Positions 25,663 to 34,006 of a DNA stretch of 64,000 nt are shown one piece after another; position 1 is the stretch's first letter, and the number at the start of each line of letters is the position of its first letter. Position numbers and translations under genes: made by a program. Location: assembly GCA_046091665.1 (NCBI GenBank), contig JBJTCD010000122.1, forward strand, positions 1-64,000. The letters are read 5' to 3'. The DNA comes from CAIUPE01 sp046091665. Its GTDB lineage: Bacteria; Pseudomonadota; Alphaproteobacteria; Rhizobiales; Beijerinckiaceae. The notes beneath the pieces are model-generated. The model made no database searches and was not told where the DNA came from. It saw nothing but the letters and a program-made list of their open reading frames with translations.

Positions 25663-26892
25663 ATGACACTCTCGGGTAAACGCGTATTACTGATCATCGG
25701 CGGCGGCATTGCAGCCTATAAGTCGCTGGAGCTTATCCGCGAGACCAAAAAGCGCGGTGGGGCTGTGCGCGCGATCCTTACCAAAGCGGGCGCGGAATTT
25801 GTGACGCCGCTTTCGGTTTCAAGTCTTTCGGGCGAGAAGGTCTTTACCGATCTCTTCTCGCTGACGGACGAGGCCGAAATGGGTCATATCGAATTGTCGC
25901 GGTGGGCTGATCTCGTTGTGGTCGCGCCGGCGACTGCTGATCTTTTGGCGAAAATGGCCCAGGGCTTGGCGAATGATCTTGCCTCCACCGCGTTGCTTGC
26001 CACCGATAAAAAAGTGCTTGTTGCGCCTGCGATGAATGTGCGGATGTGGCAACACGCCGCCACCACGCGCAATGTCGCCCAGCTCAAAAAAGACGGTGTG
26101 CTGTTTGTGGGTCCTGATGACGGCGAGATGGCCTGCGGTGAATATGGTCCCGGGCGCATGGCCGAACCGTCAGCGATTGCGGATGTGATCGAGAAAACAT
26201 TGGGCGGTAAATCGTCACGTAAAGGCCCGCTCTCGGGCAAACATGTGCTTGTCACATCAGGCCCCACCCATGAGCCGATTGATCCCGTGCGTTACATCGC
26301 CAATCGCTCTTCGGGCAAACAAGGCCACGCGATAGCAGCAGCGGCGGCGGATGCGGGCGCTGAAGTCACTTTGATTTCCGGACCGGTTTCTATCCCTGAT
26401 CCTGTGGGTGTGAAGGTTATTCATGTCGAGACTGCGGCTGAGATGCTCGCCGCCGTGCAGAAAGCCTTACCTGCGGATCTTGCCGTTTTTTGCGCGGCGG
26501 TCGCGGATTGGCGTGTGAAATCGGCTGCGGGCGAGAAAATCAAAAAGACCAAAGGCGCGCCGCCGCCTGCCCTCGCGCTTGAAGCCAATCCTGATATTCT
26601 TGCCACCATTGCAGGCATGAAAAAAGGCCGGCCGGAGCTTGTCGTCGGCTTTGCCGCCGAGACGCATAATGTCGTCAATTACGCCAAAGCCAAACTTGCT
26701 GCGAAGGGCTGCGATTTGATCATCGCCAATGATGTCAGCACCGGGCTCGGTGTGATGGGCGGCGATATCAACACGGTACATATTGTCACGCCGCACGCGG
26801 TTGAAACCTGGCCGACTTTGGAAAAAACCGACATCGCCGAGCGGTTAATTGACTATTTTTCGGTGTCTTTGCCGAAAAAGGGCACGAAATGA
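25663..26892 (+). CDS. coaBC: Bifunctional CoaBC (phosphopantothenoylcysteine decarboxylase/synthetase)
   Basis: This 409-residue fusion has the FMN-dependent CoaC decarboxylase at ~1-185, with PAMNVRMWQHAATTRN and the active-site cysteine in EMACGEYGPGRM. The CoaB synthetase follows at ~190-405, with VTSGPTHEPIDPVRYIANRSSGKQG and the KIKK-K loop (GEKIKKTKG). It makes 4'-phosphopantetheine for CoA. The stop overlaps the dut start (ATGA at 26889-26892), a gene pairing common in bacteria. Confidence 0.96.
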   Translation: MTLSGKRVLLIIGGGIAAYKSLELIRETKKRGGAVRAILTKAGAEFVTPLSVSSLSGEKVFTDLFSLTDEAEMGHIELSRWADLVVVAPATADLLAKMAQGLANDLASTALLATDKKVLVAPAMNVRMWQHAATTRNVAQLKKDGVLFVGPDDGEMACGEYGPGRMAEPSAIADVIEKTLGGKSSRKGPLSGKHVLVTSGPTHEPIDPVRYIANRSSGKQGHAIAAAAADAGAEVTLISGPVSIPDPVGVKVIHVETAAEMLAAVQKALPADLAVFCAAVADWRVKSAAGEKIKKTKGAPPPALALEANPDILATIAGMKKGRPELVVGFAAETHNVVNYAKAKLAAKGCDLIIANDVSTGLGVMGGDINTVHIVTPHAVETWPTLEKTDIAERLIDYFSVSLPKKGTK

Positions 26893-27341
26893 CCCCGATT
26901 ATCGGTGTTTTGCGGCTTCCCCATGCCGAGGGTTTGCCTTTGCCGCGCTACGAAACGTCTCAGGCTGCAGGCATGGATTTGCTTGCGGCCATCCCCGAGA
27001 CTCCTATATTTACAATTCCAAATGGGAAACGTGCATTAATCCCCACAGGATTGTGTATTGAGCTTCCCATCGGTTTTGAGGCGCAGGTTCGGCCCCGTTC
27101 GGGTCTCGCTTTGAAGCATGGCGTTACGGTGTTGAATGCGCCCGGCACGATTGACGCAGATTATCGCGGCGAAGTGTCGGTGCTTCTCATCAATCACGGC
27201 GACGAGCCCTTTGTCGTGACACGGGGCATGCGGATTGCCCAGCTTGTTGTCGCTCCGGTGGCGCAAGCGGTTCTTGAGGAGCGCACCCGTCTCGGAGACA
27301 CCGGACGGGGCAGTGGAGGTTACGGCTCGACAGGCGTCTGA
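26889..27341 (+). CDS. dut: Deoxyuridine 5'-triphosphate nucleotidohydrolase (dUTPase)
   Basis: This 150-residue trimeric dUTPase shows all five motifs: AAGMDLLAA, RPRSGLALKHG, NAPGTIDADYRGEV, RIAQLVVAPV and the C-terminal GRGSGGYGSTG. The last has Tyr where many enzymes have the base-stacking Phe. It hydrolyses dUTP to dUMP, keeping uracil out of DNA and supplying thymidylate synthase. It is coupled to coaBC by a four-base overlap. Confidence 0.96.
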   Translation: MTPIIGVLRLPHAEGLPLPRYETSQAAGMDLLAAIPETPIFTIPNGKRALIPTGLCIELPIGFEAQVRPRSGLALKHGVTVLNAPGTIDADYRGEVSVLLINHGDEPFVVTRGMRIAQLVVAPVAQAVLEERTRLGDTGRGSGGYGSTGV

Positions 27342-27379
27342 TCCACGTCTTTCCCGAGCCCAAGGGAAGGATGTTGGCT

Positions 27380-27829
27380 ATGAATTTACTCTCCCGTCGC
27401 AGCATGTTGGCCATCGCCGCCGTTGTTGATGTGGCACTTCATGCCCGGCCTGATCCGGTTCCTGCCAAGGCCTTGGCCGACCGCCATCGCTTGCCACCCC
27501 GCCATCTTGAAACGCTTTTGCAGGCGCTCGTGCGCGCCGGAATCCTAAAAGGCGTGCGCGGCCCGCGCGGCGGCTATGAGCTTGCGAGCGAGCGCCGCCG
27601 CTTGACCGCCGGGCAGATCGTGCGCGCCGCCATGTCCTCAGCGGAGGACGATGCGTTGATCCCCGAACCCCACTCGAAACTCGTTGATTTGGTTGTTGAA
27701 CCCGAGGTGAAAACCGCAAGTCATGCGTTTTTGACCCATCTTGATAGTATTACGGTCGAGGCGCTTTGTGACGCGGCTCAAGCGCGAGGCCTTATTTCAG
27801 GAACCGAACCTGCCGATTTCTCAATCTGA
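27380..27829 (+). CDS. Rrf2 family transcriptional regulator (cluster-free, CymR-like)
   Basis: This 149-residue winged-helix protein begins LLSRRSMLAIAAVVDVALHA and contains PPRHLETLLQALVRAGILKGVRGPRGGYELA, the Rrf2 recognition helix and wing. There is only one cysteine, so the three-Cys cluster motif of IscR and NsrR is absent. The next gene is cysK; in Bacillus the cluster-free Rrf2 protein CymR acts with CysK, so a cysteine-sensing role is a reasonable guess. I chose ATG 27380, ~9 bp after AAGG, over ATG 27371, which lies too close to it. Confidence 0.85.
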   Translation: MNLLSRRSMLAIAAVVDVALHARPDPVPAKALADRHRLPPRHLETLLQALVRAGILKGVRGPRGGYELASERRRLTAGQIVRAAMSSAEDDALIPEPHSKLVDLVVEPEVKTASHAFLTHLDSITVEALCDAAQARGLISGTEPADFSI

Positions 27830-27912
27830 ATGTGTGAATTAAAATAAATATCGACTTTTTATGTAAAATAAGGCAATGATCGGCCAAACGGTCCTTTCAG
27901 GAGATGATCATC

Positions 27913-28875
27913 ATGGCGCATTCGCATTCAATACCCGGCCGCGGCCGGATCTATCAATCGATCACTGATACGATTGGCGATACACCGATTGTGCGTCTTG
28001 ATCGCCTGGCGAAAGAGAAAGGTGTCCATGCGCATCTTCTCGCCAAGCTTGAATTTTTTAATCCGATTGCAAGTGTGAAGGATCGCATCGGCGTCAATAT
28101 GATCGATGCGCTTGAGCAACAAGGCGTGATCAAGCCGGGCGCAACATTGATTGAACCCACATCGGGCAATACAGGTATTGCGCTCGCTTTCGTGGCCGCT
28201 GCGCGTGGTTATCGCCTCATCCTTGTGATGCCTGAATCCATGTCGATTGAGCGACGCAAAATGTTGGCGCTGCTTGGTGCTGAACTTGAATTGACTCCCG
28301 CACCGCTCGGTATGAAAGGCGCAATTGCAAAGGCGGAAGAATTGAAAGCTTCAATTCCCGGTTCTGTCATTCCGCAACAATTCAAGAATCCTGCTAATCC
28401 GGATATTCATCGCAAAACAACTGCCGAAGAAATCTGGAATGACACAGAAGGTGGTGTCGATATTTTTATTTCCGGTGTTGGCACCGGCGGCACGATTACC
28501 GGCGTGGGACAAGTTTTGAAATCCCGTAAACCGCAAGTCAAAGTGGTTGCGGTCGAGCCGGAAGATTCACCGGTGTTGTCAGGTGGAAATCCCGGCCCGC
28601 ATAAAATTCAAGGCATCGGTGCGGGTTTTGTGCCTGATATTCTTGATCGCTCCGTGATTGATGAAGTCGTGCGCATCGGTAATCAAACGGCATTTGATAC
28701 TGCGCGCTTGCTTGCTCGTCTTGAAGGCATACCCACGGGTATTTCATCAGGCGCTGCCGTTGCTGCGGCACTGGAAATTGCCGCGCGGCCTGAGTCAAAG
28801 GGCAAAAATATAGTGATCATCATTCCAAGCTTCGCCGAACGTTATCTCTCGACGGCTTTGTTTGAAGGGTTGTGA
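27913..28875 (+). CDS. cysK: Cysteine synthase A (O-acetylserine sulfhydrylase)
   Basis: This 320-residue PLP enzyme joins O-acetylserine and sulfide to give cysteine. The PLP lysine is K56 in NPIASVKDRIG. EPTSGNTGIALAFVAAARGY binds substrate, and ISGVGTGGTITGVG holds the cofactor phosphate. PHKIQGIGAGFVP supports CysK rather than CysM. I chose ATG 27913, 9 bp after AGGAG; ATG 27904 touches that site. It ends just before a large hairpin built from 7-bp repeats. Confidence 0.95.
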   Translation: MAHSHSIPGRGRIYQSITDTIGDTPIVRLDRLAKEKGVHAHLLAKLEFFNPIASVKDRIGVNMIDALEQQGVIKPGATLIEPTSGNTGIALAFVAAARGYRLILVMPESMSIERRKMLALLGAELELTPAPLGMKGAIAKAEELKASIPGSVIPQQFKNPANPDIHRKTTAEEIWNDTEGGVDIFISGVGTGGTITGVGQVLKSRKPQVKVVAVEPEDSPVLSGGNPGPHKIQGIGAGFVPDILDRSVIDEVVRIGNQTAFDTARLLARLEGIPTGISSGAAVAAALEIAARPESKGKNIVIIIPSFAERYLSTALFEGL

Positions 28876-28881
28876 TTAAAA

Positions 28882-28978
28882 CGGCAATCGGCAATCGGAA
28901 TTCGGCAATAGGCAATTGAACGATCTTTGCCGCGGCGCATGTTATAGTGCCGATTGCCGATTGCCGACTGCCGATTAC
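28882..28978. repeat. 7-bp repeat arrays forming a large hairpin between convergent genes
   Basis: Five units of CGGCAAT or variants start at 28882, 28889, 28896, 28903 and 28910, exactly 7 bp apart. The complementary units CGATTGC, CGATTGC, CGACTGC and CGATTAC start at 28951, 28958, 28965 and 28972, and the last runs into the next gene's stop codon. The arms can pair over about 30 bp with some mismatches, with a ~34-base loop. It probably acts as a bidirectional terminator between cysK and the convergent dehydrogenase gene. Confidence 0.75.
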
Positions 28979-29974
28979 TCACACCAATGCCGCAATCACG
29001 CGGTCGGGTGGACGATGACCGTCCATGAAAGTGCGGATATTGATGATCACCTTCTCGCCCATTTCAATGCGGCCTTCGACGGTAGCTGAACCCATGTGAG
29101 GCAACACAACAATTTTGTGTTGCTTGGCGAGTTTCAACATTCTTGGCGAAATTGCAGGTTCATGTTCGAACACATCGAGGCCCGCGCCTGCGAGCTCGCC
29201 GGCTTCTAGCATCTTAATCAATGCGGTTTCATCGATGATTTCACCGCGTGCAGTGTTCACAAGAATGGCATCGCGTTTCAAAAGTTTGAGACGGCGTCCA
29301 GAGAGTAAGTGATAAGTCGCCGGCGTGTGTGGGCAATTCACCGAAACAATATCCATGCGCGCAAGCATTTGATCGAGTGAATCCCAATAGGTGGCTTCAA
29401 GCTCTTGTTCGATCGAAGGCGCAACCGGTTTGCGATTGTGATAATGAACTTGCAGCCCAAAAGCTTTCGCACGACGTGCAAGCGCCTGCCCGATACGACC
29501 CATCCCCACAATGCCTAAACGTTTTCCTGTGATGCGGTGACCAAGCATCCATGTTGGTGACCATCCATGGAAATTACCTTCGGGAATCACGCGTGCGCCT
29601 TCAGCGATACGACGTGACACCGATAGAATAAGAGCCATCGTCATATCGGCTGTATCATCGGTCAGAACGCCTGGCGTGTTGGTGACCGTAATGCCGCGTT
29701 CGCGCGCGGCATTGAGATCGATATGATCAACACCATTGCCGAAATTCGCGATGAGTTTGAGCTGCGGACCCGCTGCGGCGATGATTTCCGCATCCACTTC
29801 ATCTGTGACGGTGGGTACGAGAACATCAGCCGTCTTTACCGCTTCGATCAATTCATCCCGGTTCATTGCGTGATCATCGATGTTGAGCGACGCTTTGAAC
29901 AATTCGCGCATGCGCGTTTCAATCGTGTCCGGCAGTCGGCGCGTGACGACAACAAGCGGTTTTTGTTGGGGCAT
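28979..29974 (-). CDS. D-isomer-specific 2-hydroxyacid dehydrogenase (glyoxylate reductase-like)
   Basis: This 331-residue NAD(P)-dependent enzyme has the Rossmann motif LGIVGMGRIGQALARRAKAFG and the catalytic triad seen as Arg in NTARGEIIDE, Glu in VFEHEPAI and His in VLPHMGSAT. The N-terminal NFGNGVDHIDL is typical of the glyoxylate/hydroxypyruvate reductase branch. It would reduce glyoxylate to glycolate or hydroxypyruvate to glycerate; the exact substrate is not fixed by sequence. The glcDEF operon in the same window runs the reverse glycolate step. Confidence 0.88.
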   Translation of the reverse strand: MPQQKPLVVVTRRLPDTIETRMRELFKASLNIDDHAMNRDELIEAVKTADVLVPTVTDEVDAEIIAAAGPQLKLIANFGNGVDHIDLNAARERGITVTNTPGVLTDDTADMTMALILSVSRRIAEGARVIPEGNFHGWSPTWMLGHRITGKRLGIVGMGRIGQALARRAKAFGLQVHYHNRKPVAPSIEQELEATYWDSLDQMLARMDIVSVNCPHTPATYHLLSGRRLKLLKRDAILVNTARGEIIDETALIKMLEAGELAGAGLDVFEHEPAISPRMLKLAKQHKIVVLPHMGSATVEGRIEMGEKVIINIRTFMDGHRPPDRVIAALV

Positions 29975-30161
29975 GAACAGGTTCCCTTTTCGCTTGCGCC
30001 TCGCTCTTGCGCGGGCTCACCTTCTTTACCAAGTCTTAACCCGCCACGCCTCACACAAAATCTGTGACGAAGTGGCGCGTGTGACCATCACTTCATTTTT
30101 CTCTAGCGATGCCACAAATGAAAAACAACGGGCGACGGAAGATCGATTAGTGAAGGACCGG

Positions 30162-30701
30162 ATGAACAACGTGAAACGCGCCATCGCAGCTTTTTGTGTT
30201 CTCTTCGGTCTCGGCCTGAGCGCCCATGCTTTTGCGGCGGAAACCGCGGTCGGTTCGGCGTCGAATCTGCCTTTACCCCGTTTTGCCAGCCTGAAATCGG
30301 ATCGTGTTAATCTCCGCGAGGGGCCAAGCAAAGAGCACCGAACCAAATGGATTTACGAGAAGGCTGGTTTACCCGTTGAAATCATTGCTGAATTTGAAAC
30401 GTGGCGGCGCATTCGCGATTCCGAAGGGGCGGAGGGCTGGGTGCTTCACAGCCTCTTGTCCGGGCGGCGCACCGCGCTTGTGGCACCATGGGGCAAGGAT
30501 AAGCCGGTCGCCCTGCGTTCAAAACCCGATGACGCCGCGCCGATGATCGCGGCCCTCATGCCGAATGTGCTCGGTGTGGTTCGCACCTGCGACTTGAAAT
30601 GGTGCCGGATTGTCGGCGAAGGTGCCGAGGGGCAGAAATTTGACGGTTATGTCCCGCAAAGCCAGCTTTGGGGTGTCTATCCGGACGATAAATTCGATTA
30701 A
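30162..30701 (+). CDS. Secreted SH3-domain protein
   Basis: This 179-residue protein starts at ATG 30162, which opens a clean signal peptide (MNNVKRAIAAFCVLFGLGLS, then an AHAFA-AE cleavage site); longer upstream frames destroy it. The mature part has two bacterial SH3-like repeats: LKSDRVNLREGPSKEHRTKW with the W-x-R-I-R-D-x-x-G-x-x-G-W-V core, then a second with LRSKPDDAAPMIAAL and CDLKWCRIVG...DGYVPQSQLWGVYP. Such proteins act in the periplasm, probably at peptidoglycan. It is convergent with irr, stop codons ~9 bp apart. Confidence 0.85.
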   Translation: MNNVKRAIAAFCVLFGLGLSAHAFAAETAVGSASNLPLPRFASLKSDRVNLREGPSKEHRTKWIYEKAGLPVEIIAEFETWRRIRDSEGAEGWVLHSLLSGRRTALVAPWGKDKPVALRSKPDDAAPMIAALMPNVLGVVRTCDLKWCRIVGEGAEGQKFDGYVPQSQLWGVYPDDKFD

Positions 30702-30710
30702 AAGTCGATT

Positions 30711-31178
30711 TTAGACTTTACGGCGCAGGCGGACGACCACATCGACGCGGGCGATTTCCATGCCTTCCGGCACGCTGGGCAAGCTCGCGACGTCAATCTC
30801 GCTGCCCTCAATATCGATGAGGCGGTTTTCACCTTCGATATAGAAATGATGATGATTGGTCGCTTTGGTGTCGAAATGGGTTTTGGCCCCTTCGACGGCG
30901 ATTTCCCGGATCAGGCCCGCCTCAGTGAATTGGTGCAGCGTGTTATAGACAGTTGCCAATGAAACAGGGACTTTTGCCTTTAAAGCCTCTTCATAGAGGC
31001 CTTCGGCGGTCAAATGGCGGTCGCCTTTGGCAAAAAGCAGCCATCCCAAGCCCATCCGCTGACGGGTTGGACGTAGGCCCGCGCCCTGCAAGCGTGATTT
31101 CACTTCGCTATAGACGCAACCGCGCCCGGCCTTTGAGGCCGCAACAGGTGCCGCTGACGGGGTGGAAAGGTTCGACAT
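30711..31178 (-). CDS. irr: Iron response regulator Irr (Fur family)
   Basis: This 155-residue Fur-family protein is of the Irr branch: LRPTRQRMGLGWLLFAKGDRHLTAEGLYEEA and KVPVSLATVYNTLHQFTEAGL are Irr signatures. The histidine triad HHHFYIE that binds the second haem is present. At the N-terminus the haem regulatory motif, GCPWHD in Bradyrhizobium Irr, reads GCVYSE: the Cys stays but the Pro is lost. Irr controls haem synthesis and iron uptake under low iron. I chose ATG 31178; the longer frame reads through the fabA promoter region. It is divergent from fabA, an arrangement seen in many Rhizobiales. Confidence 0.92.
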   Translation of the reverse strand: MSNLSTPSAAPVAASKAGRGCVYSEVKSRLQGAGLRPTRQRMGLGWLLFAKGDRHLTAEGLYEEALKAKVPVSLATVYNTLHQFTEAGLIREIAVEGAKTHFDTKATNHHHFYIEGENRLIDIEGSEIDVASLPSVPEGMEIARVDVVVRLRRKV

Positions 31179-31325
31179 GCTCCAAAGATAGGCGTTGGAA
31201 GCCGTCTGTGCAACCCGTTTGCGATCTTTCGGCAGGGGGTTGCCTATGTTACGGAGGGTGGACAAAAGAGGGGAGTGACCGCCATCAGGCGGCGCAGAAG
31301 ACTGGGACAACAGCACGGATCGGCT

Positions 31326-31832
31326 ATGACGCAACGTTCGAGTTATGAATATGAAGATTTGTTGGCCTGCGGGCGGGGCGAATTGTTTGGCCCCGGAAAC
31401 GCGCAATTGCCATTGCCGCCGATGCTGATGTTTGACCGGATCGCCGAGGTCTCCGAGACGGGTGGCGAATTTGGTAAAGGCGTTATCCGTGCCGAATTTG
31501 CGATCAAGCCCGATCTCTGGTTCTTCCCGTGCCATTTCCAAGGTGACCCTGTGATGCCGGGATGTCTTGGTCTTGATGCGCTTTGGCAATTATGCGGATT
31601 TTTTCTCGGCTGGCTCGGCGCAGAAGGTCGCGGCCGCGCGCTTGGCGTTGGCGAAGTGAAATTCATTGATCAAGTTCTGCCGAGTGTGAAGCAAGTTGTT
31701 TACACGGTGAATTTGAAACGCGTGTTTCGTTCGAAACTTGTTCTCGGCATTGCCGATGGTTATCTCGAAGCGGATGGACGCCGGATTTATGAGGCGCATG
31801 ATCTTCGCGTCGGCCTGTTCAAAACAGCGTAA
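31326..31832 (+). CDS. fabA: 3-hydroxydecanoyl-ACP dehydratase/isomerase FabA
   Basis: This 168-residue hot-dog-fold enzyme has the active-site pair H70 (FFPCHFQGDPVMPGCLGLD) and D84, at the same residue numbers as in E. coli FabA. It dehydrates 3-hydroxydecanoyl-ACP and isomerises it to cis-3-decenoyl-ACP, the branch point to unsaturated fatty acids. The start at 31326 gives the family N-terminus (SSYEYEDLLACGRGELFG). It is the first gene of fabA-fabB-fabI-dcd. Confidence 0.96.
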   Translation: MTQRSSYEYEDLLACGRGELFGPGNAQLPLPPMLMFDRIAEVSETGGEFGKGVIRAEFAIKPDLWFFPCHFQGDPVMPGCLGLDALWQLCGFFLGWLGAEGRGRALGVGEVKFIDQVLPSVKQVVYTVNLKRVFRSKLVLGIADGYLEADGRRIYEAHDLRVGLFKTA

Positions 31833-31898
31833 CGATAAAGACATCAATTGAGTGATCGATGCCTGAGAAGGGTATCGGTTGTCATGAAGGAGATGAGT

Positions 31899-33119
31899 AT
31901 GAGACGCGTTGTCGTCACCGGCATGGGGATTGTGTCCTCCATCGGCAATAACACGCAGGAAGTGATGGCTTCTCTTTATGAAGCGCGCTCCGGCATCATA
32001 CGTGCGGATCGCTATTCTGAACTTGGTTTTCGCTGCCAGGTTCATGGCGCGCCAACGCTTGATCCGAATGAAATCGTTGATCGTCGCGCCATGCGTTTCC
32101 ACGCAACCGGAACTGCGTGGAACCATGTGGCGATGGATCAGGCCATTCTCGATGCTGGTCTTGAAGAGCGCGATATTTCAAATGAACGTACCGGTATTGT
32201 GATGGGTTCGGGCGGCCCTTCGACACGTACGATTGTTGAAGCCGCGGATATCACGCGCGAGAAGGGTGGGCCGAAGCGTATTGGTCCTTTCGCCGTGCCA
32301 AAGAGCATGTCGTCAACGGCGTCAGCAACACTTGCGACATGGTTTAAAATCAAAGGCGTGAATTATTCAATTTCTTCGGCCTGTGCGACATCCAATCATT
32401 GCATCGGTAATGCTTATGAACTCATTCAATGGGGTAAGCAGGATGTGGTTTTTGCAGGTGGTTGCGAAGAGCTTGATTGGACACTCTCAGAACTTTTCGA
32501 CGCGATGGGCGCGATGTCATCGAAATATAATGACACACCAAAAACCGCATCCCGCGCTTATGACAAAAATCGCGATGGGTTCGTGATCGCTGGTGGCGCG
32601 GGCGTACTCGTCCTTGAAGAGCTTGAACATGCGAAAGCACGCGGCGCGAGGATTTACGGTGAAGTCGTTGGCTATGGCGCAACGTCGGACGGTCACGATA
32701 TGGTGGCACCGTCAGGTGAAGGTGCAATCCGCTGCATGCGGCAGGCACTCTCCACGGTTCATGTTCCGATTGATTACATCAACCCTCATGCGACATCGAC
32801 TCCGGTTGGTGATGTGAAAGAGATCGAAGCGATCCGCGAAGTCTTCGGTTCGAAATGCCCCCCAATCTCAGCGACGAAATCACTCACGGGTCATTCGCTT
32901 GGCGCCACAGGCGTTCAGGAAGCCATCTATTCGCTTCTCATGATGAATAATGGATTCATTTGCGAGAGCGCCAATATTGAAGAGCTTGATCCGGATTTCG
33001 CGGATATGCCGATTGTGCGGAAACGAATTGATCATGCCAAAATCGGTGCGGTGCTCTCAAACTCATTCGGCTTTGGCGGTACCAATGCCACCATCGTCAT
33101 GAAACGGCTTGAGGCTTGA
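31899..33119 (+). CDS. fabB: 3-oxoacyl-ACP synthase I FabB
   Basis: This 406-residue condensing enzyme has active-site Cys162 in SSACATSNHCIG and the two histidines in NPHATSTPVGD and KSLTGHSLGATG. It elongates acyl-ACP, including the cis-3-decenoyl-ACP made by FabA. I chose ATG 31899, 6 bp after AAGGAG; an ATG at 31893 touches that site and a frame open from 31848 has no support. It follows fabA by 66 bp and overlaps nothing. Confidence 0.96.
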   Translation: MRRVVVTGMGIVSSIGNNTQEVMASLYEARSGIIRADRYSELGFRCQVHGAPTLDPNEIVDRRAMRFHATGTAWNHVAMDQAILDAGLEERDISNERTGIVMGSGGPSTRTIVEAADITREKGGPKRIGPFAVPKSMSSTASATLATWFKIKGVNYSISSACATSNHCIGNAYELIQWGKQDVVFAGGCEELDWTLSELFDAMGAMSSKYNDTPKTASRAYDKNRDGFVIAGGAGVLVLEELEHAKARGARIYGEVVGYGATSDGHDMVAPSGEGAIRCMRQALSTVHVPIDYINPHATSTPVGDVKEIEAIREVFGSKCPPISATKSLTGHSLGATGVQEAIYSLLMMNNGFICESANIEELDPDFADMPIVRKRIDHAKIGAVLSNSFGFGGTNATIVMKRLEA

Positions 33120-33153
33120 GCGGTCTTCAAGATCACAAAGAGGGGAGCGGTTC

Positions 33154-34002
33154 ATGAGCACATTGATGAAAGGCAAACGCGGTCTTGTGATGGGCGTTGC
33201 CAATAATCATTCAATTGCCTGGGGCATCGCAAAGACTTTGGCAGATCACGGCGCTGAATTGGCGTTTACCTATCAAGGCGACGCTTTGAAAAAGCGTGTC
33301 GAACCCTTAGCTGCTGAAGTTGGATCAAAATTTCTTCTCCCTTGTGATGTCGAAGATCTCTCTTCTGTTGATGCGGTTTTTGATGAAATCAAAGCGCAAT
33401 GGGGCAATTTTGATTTTTTGGTCCACGCGATTGCATTCTCCGATAAATCGGAATTAAAGGGCCGCTTTGCCGACACAACGCGCGAGAATTTTTCGCGCAC
33501 AATGTTGATTTCATGTTTTTCATTTGTGGAGCTTGCAAAGCGTGCAGCGCCTCTGATGCCGCATGGTGGATCGATGATCACGCTCTCTTATGGCGGCTCA
33601 ACACGCGTGATGCCGAATTATAATGTTATGGGTGTCGCAAAAGCCGCGCTGGAGGCGTCAGTACGGTATCTCGCAGGCGATTTTGGTCCGGATAATATTC
33701 GCATCAATGCGATCTCTGCAGGCCCCGTTCGTACGCTCGCAGGTGCAGGCATCGCTGATGCGCGTTTGATGTTCAATTATCAGAAACGTCATGCACCTTT
33801 GCGTCGCACGGTGACGATCGAAGAAATTGGCGGCTCGGCGCTTTATCTCTTATCGGATCTCTCAACGGGTGTGACGGGTGAAGTACACTTTGTTGATTCA
33901 GGTTACAACATCATTTCGATGCCGCATCCTGAAGCGCTGAAGACCGTTGACGACGCCGAGACAGCGGCAGAAGCGCGCTTGGCCGGACGCGCGGCGGAGT
34001 GA
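33154..34002 (+). CDS. fabI: Enoyl-ACP reductase (NADH) FabI
   Basis: This is a 282-residue short-chain dehydrogenase-type enoyl reductase. KRGLVMGVANNHSIAWGIAK is the FabI form of the NAD-binding site. The Tyr-X6-Lys pair is in NYNVMGVAKAALEASVRYLA. It reduces the enoyl-ACP double bond, closing the elongation cycle with FabA and FabB upstream. The start at 33154 follows GAGGGGAGCGG. The dcd gene begins 4 bp after its stop. Confidence 0.95.
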   Translation: MSTLMKGKRGLVMGVANNHSIAWGIAKTLADHGAELAFTYQGDALKKRVEPLAAEVGSKFLLPCDVEDLSSVDAVFDEIKAQWGNFDFLVHAIAFSDKSELKGRFADTTRENFSRTMLISCFSFVELAKRAAPLMPHGGSMITLSYGGSTRVMPNYNVMGVAKAALEASVRYLAGDFGPDNIRINAISAGPVRTLAGAGIADARLMFNYQKRHAPLRRTVTIEEIGGSALYLLSDLSTGVTGEVHFVDSGYNIISMPHPEALKTVDDAETAAEARLAGRAAE

Positions 34003-34006
34003 CGTG

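Noticed and set aside
28882..28978. CRISPR-like array
   Set aside because: The units are 7 bp with no spacers and no cas genes are present.
30953..31348. 131-residue plus-strand frame opposite irr
   Set aside because: It is antisense to irr and has no recognisable domain.
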